Positions 59,304-64,000 of a DNA stretch of 64,000 bases are shown here, piece by piece. Position numbers and translations under genes: made by a program. The notes under the pieces are model-generated. The model had not been told where the DNA came from and searched no databases. It saw nothing but the letters and a program-made list of their open reading frames with translations. Within the stretch, counting starts at the first letter, position 1. Each line of letters opens with the position of its first letter. Source of the DNA: Bog-756 sp038210245 (GTDB lineage: Bacteria; Actinomycetota; Acidimicrobiia; Acidimicrobiales; RAAP-2); contig JBBQWW010000004.1 of NCBI GenBank assembly GCA_038210245.1, positions 52,480 through 116,479 on the forward strand. The letters are read 5' to 3'.

Positions 59304-59329
59304 AACCCGTGCTTCGACAGATCCATTCC
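59304..59329 (-). promoter_or_regulatory. ECF-type promoter (GGAAT-N18-GTT) in front of the IS-disrupted gene
   Basis: Minus strand: GGAAT (59329-59325), 18 bp ending ACGG, GTT (59306-59304) followed by CC. Confidence 0.72.
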
Positions 59330-59621
59330 CGAAACACCTTCGTCATCATCGAGTACGCCCTCACCGCCCTCACGGCACGCTCGTGGAATAGGAGCGCCTG
59401 TGAAAGTGTCCATAACCTGCTGGCGCCGGAAGGGCGAGTGACGATGGGAACGCGTGCGCGGCTGCCGGTAACGGTGGGCCGATCATCGCCCACCGGGACG
59501 GCGCCGATGGGTGTGGTCGGACGGACCGGACGGTCGCCCGTGACCGGATGCGGTACCGGCGACGGCCAGCTACAGGGATCCTGACGTGGGACGTCGACCG
59601 GAGGCGCAGGAAGGCGAGCCA

Positions 59622-60062
59622 ATGGCTAGGGCATGGGTGGTGCCGGTGTTCGCCATCCTGGCCGTACTCTTGGTCCCCGGGATGCTTTGGCTCTCGCTCA
59701 CATTGCCGCCGGCACAGCGAGCGGCCCAGTACCGGCTCGCATGGGTCGGATTCGACGAGGTGCTTCTGGTCACCCTTGCGGGCGTGGCATTCTCGGCACT
59801 CCGAGACTCAGAACTCCTCGAGTGGGTGGCCACCAGTGCCGGAGTTCTCCTCGTCGTGAATGCCTGGTTCGATCTCACGACCTCCAATGGCACGACCCAG
59901 GAGTTGCAGGCGCTCGTGCTCGCAGTGACGATCGAGCTCCCGCTGGCCGCGGTGTGTCTGTGGGTGGCCGGTCACGCGGTTGACGTGAGACGGCGATGCG
60001 AGGAGATCCTCCGTCGCCGACTGACCAAGGGCGCCCCTGATTCCTCTCGCCCCCCAGAATGA
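59622..60062 (+). CDS. Membrane protein, four helices
   Basis: 146 aa. Hydrophobic segments start at VVPVFAILAVLLVPGMLWLS, VGFDEVLLVTLAGVAFSALR, ATSAGVLLVVNAWFDLTTSN and VLAVTIELPLAAVCLWVAGH. The ATG at 59622 follows GGAAGGCGAG. It overlaps the GH15 gene start by 4 nt (ATGA), so the two are coexpressed. No family recognised. Confidence 0.75.
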   Translation: MARAWVVPVFAILAVLLVPGMLWLSLTLPPAQRAAQYRLAWVGFDEVLLVTLAGVAFSALRDSELLEWVATSAGVLLVVNAWFDLTTSNGTTQELQALVLAVTIELPLAAVCLWVAGHAVDVRRRCEEILRRRLTKGAPDSSRPPE

Positions 60063-61975
60063 TGCCCCATGGGTCACCGGGAGATCGGAAGGAATGGACC
60101 ACCTTCAGGTCGGGTTCCCTCACCGTGACACAAGACGCCACCGAGGGATTTCAAACGACGTTGCACGCCGGTCCACTTCGCCTCGAGGAGTATGCGCTGA
60201 TCGGCGACACCCATAGCGCCGCGCTGGTGGGCACGAACGGATCCATCGACTGGCTCTGTTTGCCCCGCTTCGACTCCGGTGCCTGCTTCGCATCTCTCCT
60301 CGGCGGCGAGGAGCACGGATTCTGGCGGATTGCGCCCTCGGACGAGTGTCACCGGGTCATCCGCCGTTACCGGGACGACACCCTTGTTCTCGAGACGGAC
60401 TTCCATACGACCGGAGGCATTGTACGGGTGGTCGACTGCATGCCGCTTCGCTCGGACCATGCGAGCGTGGTCCGGACGGTCATCGGCATCTCGGGCCAGG
60501 TGAGGATGCGGATGGACCTCGTCGTCCGGTTCGACTACGGCTGGGTCGTCCCGTGGATGCAGAGTGCCGGCGGTCACCTCCACGGTATCGCCGGGCCGGA
60601 TTCGATCTGTCTCGCCACGCCCGTGGAGACCAGAGGCGAGAACCAGCGAACGGTCGCCGAGTTCAGTGTCTCCGCTGGTGATCAAGTCCCGTTCATCGTG
60701 TCATGGCATCCCCAGTTCGAAGGCGGCAGCTGCGGGGGAGATGCCGCCAGGGCCACGGCCGACACCGAGTCCTGGTGGCAGGAGTGGAGTGCCGGCTGCC
60801 TCTATCGCGGACCGTGGCGGTCTGCCGTGATCCGGTCGCTCATCACGTTGAAGGCACTGACGTACGAGCCGACCGGTGGCATCGTCGCTGCAGCCACGAC
60901 GTCGCTTCCCGAGCAGTTGGGAGGGGAGCGCAATTGGGACTACCGCTATTGCTGGCTGCGAGATGCCACCTTCACCCTCCAAGCCATGCTTCGAGCCGGT
61001 TTCGCCGACGAAGCACGAGCGTGGCGGGATTGGCTCCTGCGTGTGGCAGCCGGTGATCCCTCGCAGCTCCAGATCATGTACGGCCCGGCCGGCGAGCGCC
61101 GGCTGACCGAACTCGAACTCGACTGGCTGCCCGGATACGAAGGGTCCTCCCCGGTGCGCGTGGGCAACGCAGCCTCGTCTCAGGTGCAGCTCGACGTCTA
61201 CGGCGAGGTCATGGACGCTCTCCACCAGGCGCGCTGCGCGGGAATGCAGCCGGATCCAGCTGCGTGGGCACTCCAGCGGGCGTTGGCCGAGCACGTCGAA
61301 CAGCACTGGCACGAGCCGGACGAGGGCATCTGGGAGGTGCGCTCAGGCCGTCGGCAGTTCACCCATTCCAAGGTGATGGCCTGGGTTGCCATCGATCGGG
61401 CGGTCAAGGCTGTCGAAGAGTTCGGCCTCGACGGCCCGGTCGAGCGGTGGAGAGCGTTGCGCACTCGGATGCACGAGGAGATCTGCCGGCGCGCCGTCGA
61501 CCCTGAGCGCCGATGTTTCACACGTTCGTATGGCTCCCGCGAACTCGACGCCAGCCTCTTGCTCCTCCCCCTCGTCGGATTCCTCCCCCCGGAGGACGAG
61601 CGGATCCAGAACACGCTGGACGCAGTGCAATCCGAGTTGTGCGACGACGGGTTCGTGCGCCGGTACCGTACGGACGACGATGGGGTCGCAGACGGTCTGA
61701 CCGGTGCCGAGGGAGCCTTCATGGCCTGCAGCTTCTGGCTCGTGGACAACCTTGCGCTCGTCGGTCGACATGATGAGGCAAGCCAGCTCTTCGAACGCCT
61801 GCTCGAATTGTGCAACGACGTCGGGCTCCTGTCTGAGGAGTACGACAGTACCCAGCGGCGACTGGTCGGCAACTTTCCCCAGGCTTTCTCCCACGTCGGA
61901 CTCGTCAACTCAGCGTTCAACCTGACGCCCGAGGGGTCCGAACACTCCAGCGCCCGATCGGACGTGAGAGGTTGA
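60059..61975 (+). CDS. GH15 glucoamylase/trehalase-like glycosidase
   Basis: 638 aa. The N-terminal beta-sandwich (YALIGDTHSAALVGTNGSID, FDSGACFASLLGG) is followed by an (alpha/alpha)6 barrel. Motifs GGERNWDYRYCWLRDATFTL, DEGIWEVRSGRRQFTHSK (probable general acid Glu) and TGAEGAFMACSFWLVDNLAL (second Glu) are intact. No signal peptide, so intracellular; mycobacterial relatives hydrolyse trehalose. The ATG overlaps the membrane gene; a GTG at 60122 may be the true start because the domain begins soon after. Confidence 0.9.
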   Translation: MMPHGSPGDRKEWTTFRSGSLTVTQDATEGFQTTLHAGPLRLEEYALIGDTHSAALVGTNGSIDWLCLPRFDSGACFASLLGGEEHGFWRIAPSDECHRVIRRYRDDTLVLETDFHTTGGIVRVVDCMPLRSDHASVVRTVIGISGQVRMRMDLVVRFDYGWVVPWMQSAGGHLHGIAGPDSICLATPVETRGENQRTVAEFSVSAGDQVPFIVSWHPQFEGGSCGGDAARATADTESWWQEWSAGCLYRGPWRSAVIRSLITLKALTYEPTGGIVAAATTSLPEQLGGERNWDYRYCWLRDATFTLQAMLRAGFADEARAWRDWLLRVAAGDPSQLQIMYGPAGERRLTELELDWLPGYEGSSPVRVGNAASSQVQLDVYGEVMDALHQARCAGMQPDPAAWALQRALAEHVEQHWHEPDEGIWEVRSGRRQFTHSKVMAWVAIDRAVKAVEEFGLDGPVERWRALRTRMHEEICRRAVDPERRCFTRSYGSRELDASLLLLPLVGFLPPEDERIQNTLDAVQSELCDDGFVRRYRTDDDGVADGLTGAEGAFMACSFWLVDNLALVGRHDEASQLFERLLELCNDVGLLSEEYDSTQRRLVGNFPQAFSHVGLVNSAFNLTPEGSEHSSARSDVRG

Positions 61976-62609
61976 CCGAGCAGACGTCCGATGTCGATGC
62001 CACCTTGCGCTCGACCTCTTGTAATCGGCACTGGCTCCTGTCCACGTCGTTGCCGTCGACGTGCTCTCTGGTCAGGCCGTCTTGTCCTCGGCGGGACCGG
62101 CACTCGACGCTGTTCTCACCAGCGGCTCATTCCCAGGGGAGCTTGCTCCTTCCGAGATCCCGGGACGGTGGTACGTGGATAGCGGGGTAACCGGCAACAC
62201 CCCCTGGTTGTGGACCGGATCCTTGATGAGCAGGTCCGGTCGGGTCGCCGTTCATGGTCAGGAACCCGCGTGAATGCGTGCGGATTCCCGTGCTCATACG
62301 CCTGAACGCACGTCGGGCGCCCAGCCGGCGTTAGCGTGGCGACGCTGGGGCGTACCAGTGGGGCTGGTGCCGGCTTGGAATCTCGGCGCAGCTCGCAACC
62401 ATTCCCGTCGAGCGCATCCGATGTCAATGGAAGTGGATAGTGGCCATTATCAGGTTCGACGAGCCGGTTGCTTCGCTTTGAGTGTGCCTCTTGACGCTCC
62501 GAGACGAGTAGTCATCCGAAATCCGGAAGTAGACCCGAACGGACTGCTCGCAGATCTCGTGGGATTGGCGAACGCCTTGTGCCCACATGGGCGGAAACTT
62601 CATCGGCCT
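61976..62609. other. Gene-poor region holding a patatin relic
   Basis: 634 bp after the glucosidase gene. Only the piece at 62043-62216 has family resemblance. Confidence 0.5.
62043..62216 (+). pseudogene. Fragment of a patatin-like phospholipase
   Basis: The peptide AVDVLSGQAVLSSAGPALDA, then SGSFPGELAPSEIPGRWYVD and SGVTGNTP, matches the region around the catalytic Asp of patatins (normally DGG, here DSG). The N-terminal GxSxG part and the C-terminus are absent and no start codon fits. A gene relic. Confidence 0.6.
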
Positions 62610-62975
62610 TCAGCGCGGGTTTGACTTCCTCCGTTCTTCTGCGGGGCTCACGGTGGCGTCGAGCTCATCAAGGTCGGCTGAAGAATCGGCTTCGTCGTTG
62701 CGACGACTCCGGAACGGGGCGACGTAGCCGATGCTGGCCACGGTGAAAGGAATGGCGTAGTTGACGCCGATTCGTATCCAGGTGGCAACACTGGCCTGCC
62801 CGCTGGCCACAATCTGCCCCTGGTTGACGAGTGACAGCACGGTCCCTACGAACGCGGCGAGTGGAGCAGCGGTACGAACCGTGGCGCCCCGGACAATGAG
62901 ACTGGCAGCCTCGACGGGAGTCGACCAGGTCAGGTGGCGATCGCCCCCGTCCGCTTGACCGTTGCTGGAGGTCAC
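62610..62975 (-). CDS. NrtS-like small membrane protein
   Basis: 121 aa with two helices: RTAAPLAAFVGTVLSLVNQG and VNYAIPFTVASIGYVAPFRS. The VGTVLSLVNQG and NYAIPFTVA segments resemble NrtS, a small protein linked to nitrate/nitrite transport in cyanobacteria and others. Its start overlaps the stop of the DUF427 gene, so both share the sigma-type promoter at 63337. Transport role is inferred from resemblance only. Confidence 0.65.
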   Translation of the reverse strand: MTSSNGQADGGDRHLTWSTPVEAASLIVRGATVRTAAPLAAFVGTVLSLVNQGQIVASGQASVATWIRIGVNYAIPFTVASIGYVAPFRSRRNDEADSSADLDELDATVSPAEERRKSNPR

Positions 62976-63328
62976 TTCTTCGCTAGCCGGCGCCTCCAGC
63001 CGCGCCGCACGCCGGCATCCTTACCTTCGTCTTCGCTGCGCTCCACCTGGACGTCAACACCGTGCCAGAAGGCGATGCGGCCGGCGAGCTCTGCGGCAGC
63101 GGGGGATGGACTCGGGTAGTACCAGGCCGCATCGCGATTTCTGTCGTCTCCGACGACCACGCTGTAGTAGCTCGCACGCCCCTTCCAGGGACACGACGTC
63201 CGGTGGTCACTGGGTTCAAGAAGGTCCATCCGGACGTCCTCCGGAGGAAAGTAATGATTTCGCTCGACAACGACGGTCTCATCGCTCCTGGCGATCACCG
63301 TGTCTTTCCAAGTGGCGATGACGGTCAT
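62972..63328 (-). CDS. DUF427 protein, single domain
   Basis: 118 aa. IATWKDTVIARSDETVVVER, YFPPEDVRMDLLEP, CPWKGRASYYSV and AAWYYPSPSPAAAELAGRIA define the family. Its core is very similar to the copy at 41868. The ATG at 63328 follows the promoter GTT by 8 nt (leaderless). A longer in-frame version upstream is rejected because it would run through the promoter. The C-terminus is Arg/Lys-rich. Confidence 0.85.
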   Translation of the reverse strand: MTVIATWKDTVIARSDETVVVERNHYFPPEDVRMDLLEPSDHRTSCPWKGRASYYSVVVGDDRNRDAAWYYPSPSPAAAELAGRIAFWHGVDVQVERSEDEGKDAGVRRGWRRRLAKK

Positions 63329-63336
63329 GAGGGGGT

Positions 63337-63362
63337 AACCCCGCGGAATCCGTGAACATTCC
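63337..63362 (-). promoter_or_regulatory. ECF-type promoter (GGAAT-N18-GTT) of DUF427-nrtS
   Basis: Minus strand: GGAAT (63362-63358), 18 bp ending CGGG, GTT (63339-63337). The ATG follows after 8 nt. Confidence 0.75.
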
Positions 63363-63893
63363 ACGAGAGACGTGGCTCTCCATGTGGGGCGAGGACTGCA
63401 GGAATGCAGCAGGCACTGAGGCCGGCTGTCGAGGCAAAGAGGGCTCGATTGATGTGGACTTCTTTGGGGCACGGTCGGGCTCGTCAACAACCGAGCCGTC
63501 TCCTATGGGCACCCAACCTGGACGAGTTATCGGTTTGGATTGCGGGACGACCGGGACCGCAGCATGCAGATCGCGGTTCCAGTTCGCTGCCGACTGATGC
63601 GCCGACCGCTTCCAGCCGGGTTCCCGCCTCTGTTCCGGTTCATGCTCCGTGTGTCGATGAACGGTGTCGTGTCGCGAGCCATCGTGGGATTGGGCTTTGG
63701 CGCCTGTGAGTTGCCAGTCAGCTGCAATCTAGACATCGGACAGCAAGTGCTTTCCGGGATCTAGACCACTGTTTGCGGAGCACAGCCCGTACGACTCCAG
63801 AATGGCGAGTTGAGGGTTAGGGGCCGCTCCAATTGAGCGCATGATCCAAGGGGTTCGCTCGGAACATGTCAAGCGATTTGAGACACTTTCTGG
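63363..63893. other. Intergenic region without recognisable gene
   Basis: 531 bp with only short, unconvincing frames on both strands. Lower GC in the right part. Confidence 0.5.
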
Positions 63894-64000
63894 TCAGAAG
63901 GTCCTTGCAACCTCCTCCCTGGCCGGCGGATTGATCCACGCCACCTCGGGGAGGACCGGGGCTTGTGGTGGCCTGTGCCGGAAGCGGGTGGGGTTGGCGG
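63894..64000 (-). CDS. 3' end of a gene entering from the right edge (unidentified)
   Basis: A leftward frame reads NPTRFRHRPPQAPVLPEVAW, then INPPAREEVARTF and TGA. It is open to the window edge, but 35 residues are too few to assign a family. Composition returns to high GC. Confidence 0.4.
   Translation of the reverse strand, partial: ANPTRFRHRPPQAPVLPEVAWINPPAREEVARTF

Noticed and set aside
1..64000. CRISPR arrays, rRNA genes, riboswitches and strong intrinsic terminators
   Set aside because: None seen on either strand; the few hairpins found lack a T-run.

Overview
The window reads as high-GC actinobacterial DNA, probably from a member of Acidimicrobiia or a related lineage. Supporting signs are a mycothione reductase, mycoredoxin-like glutaredoxin, an F420-type LLM oxidoreductase, many GTG starts, 4-nt ATGA/GTGA gene overlaps and leaderless promoters. 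Taxonomy is an inference from gene content only.

Left part (1 to about 18.1 kb): very GC-rich, ordinary-looking chromosome. It holds the 5' part of an amino-acid permease, a Baeyer-Villiger-type monooxygenase, a TetR/MFS efflux pair with two palindromic operators, an FMN reductase with a frameshift, pirin, a RodZ-like protein, CtaG and two membrane proteins, beta-carbonic anhydrase, a two-domain DUF427 protein, an LLM oxidoreductase, a PAS-GGDEF protein divergent from a response regulator, an enoyl-CoA hydratase and an HD-domain protein.

At 18130-18171 there is a 42-bp 3' fragment of a tRNA-Ile(GAT) gene, cut in the anticodon loop. This is the scar expected at one end of an element integrated in a tRNA gene. 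Its orientation puts the element to the right, running past the window's end. Base composition appears less GC-rich from there, and decayed gene pieces, an IS3-type element and resistance cassettes appear.

Island, 18-32 kb: a sulfane-sulfur block (rhodanese-persulfide dioxygenase, rhodanese, TauE exporter, MmpL, a CstR-like repressor, DUF2892, DsbA-like) and a copper block (SHOCT, cupredoxin, true CsoR, permease with YHS domain). Both blocks carry ATACCC-N4-GGGTAT-type palindromes. 32-38 kb: cupin, DUF488, methyltransferase, and a P450/SRPBCC/TetR/enoyl-CoA hydratase cluster. 38-41 kb: arsenic operon (arsR, arsI-like, acr3, broken arsC) and a LysR relic.

Island, 42-63 kb: the most interesting part. 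A tightly packed operon encodes a radical SAM enzyme, a CDP-alcohol phosphatidyltransferase, a methyltransferase, an ECF sigma factor and a zinc-type anti-sigma factor whose C/H/C/C spacing equals that of RsrA. Nine exact GGAAY-N18-GTT promoters plus one N19 variant sit in front of this operon and of a peroxiredoxin-like gene, a flavin disulfide reductase, a glutaredoxin, a Met-rich membrane protein, ccdA-tlpA, an amino-acid permease, two DUF427 genes and a small membrane gene disrupted by the IS. I noticed none elsewhere in the island. At four of these promoters the GTT lies 8-9 nt before the start codon of the gene, so those mRNAs are predicted to be leaderless. I read this as an island-borne, self-encoded thiol-redox sigma regulon driving a radical-SAM/phospholipid-type pathway of unknown product. 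A MerR-controlled thioredoxin-like/flavin reductase pair, LspA, mycothione reductase and a GH15 glucosidase share the region.

Apparent single-base losses in four genes (FMN reductase, rhodanese, arsC twice, LysR relic) could be real decay or consensus errors. All functions are read from sequence alone; no database search was run.
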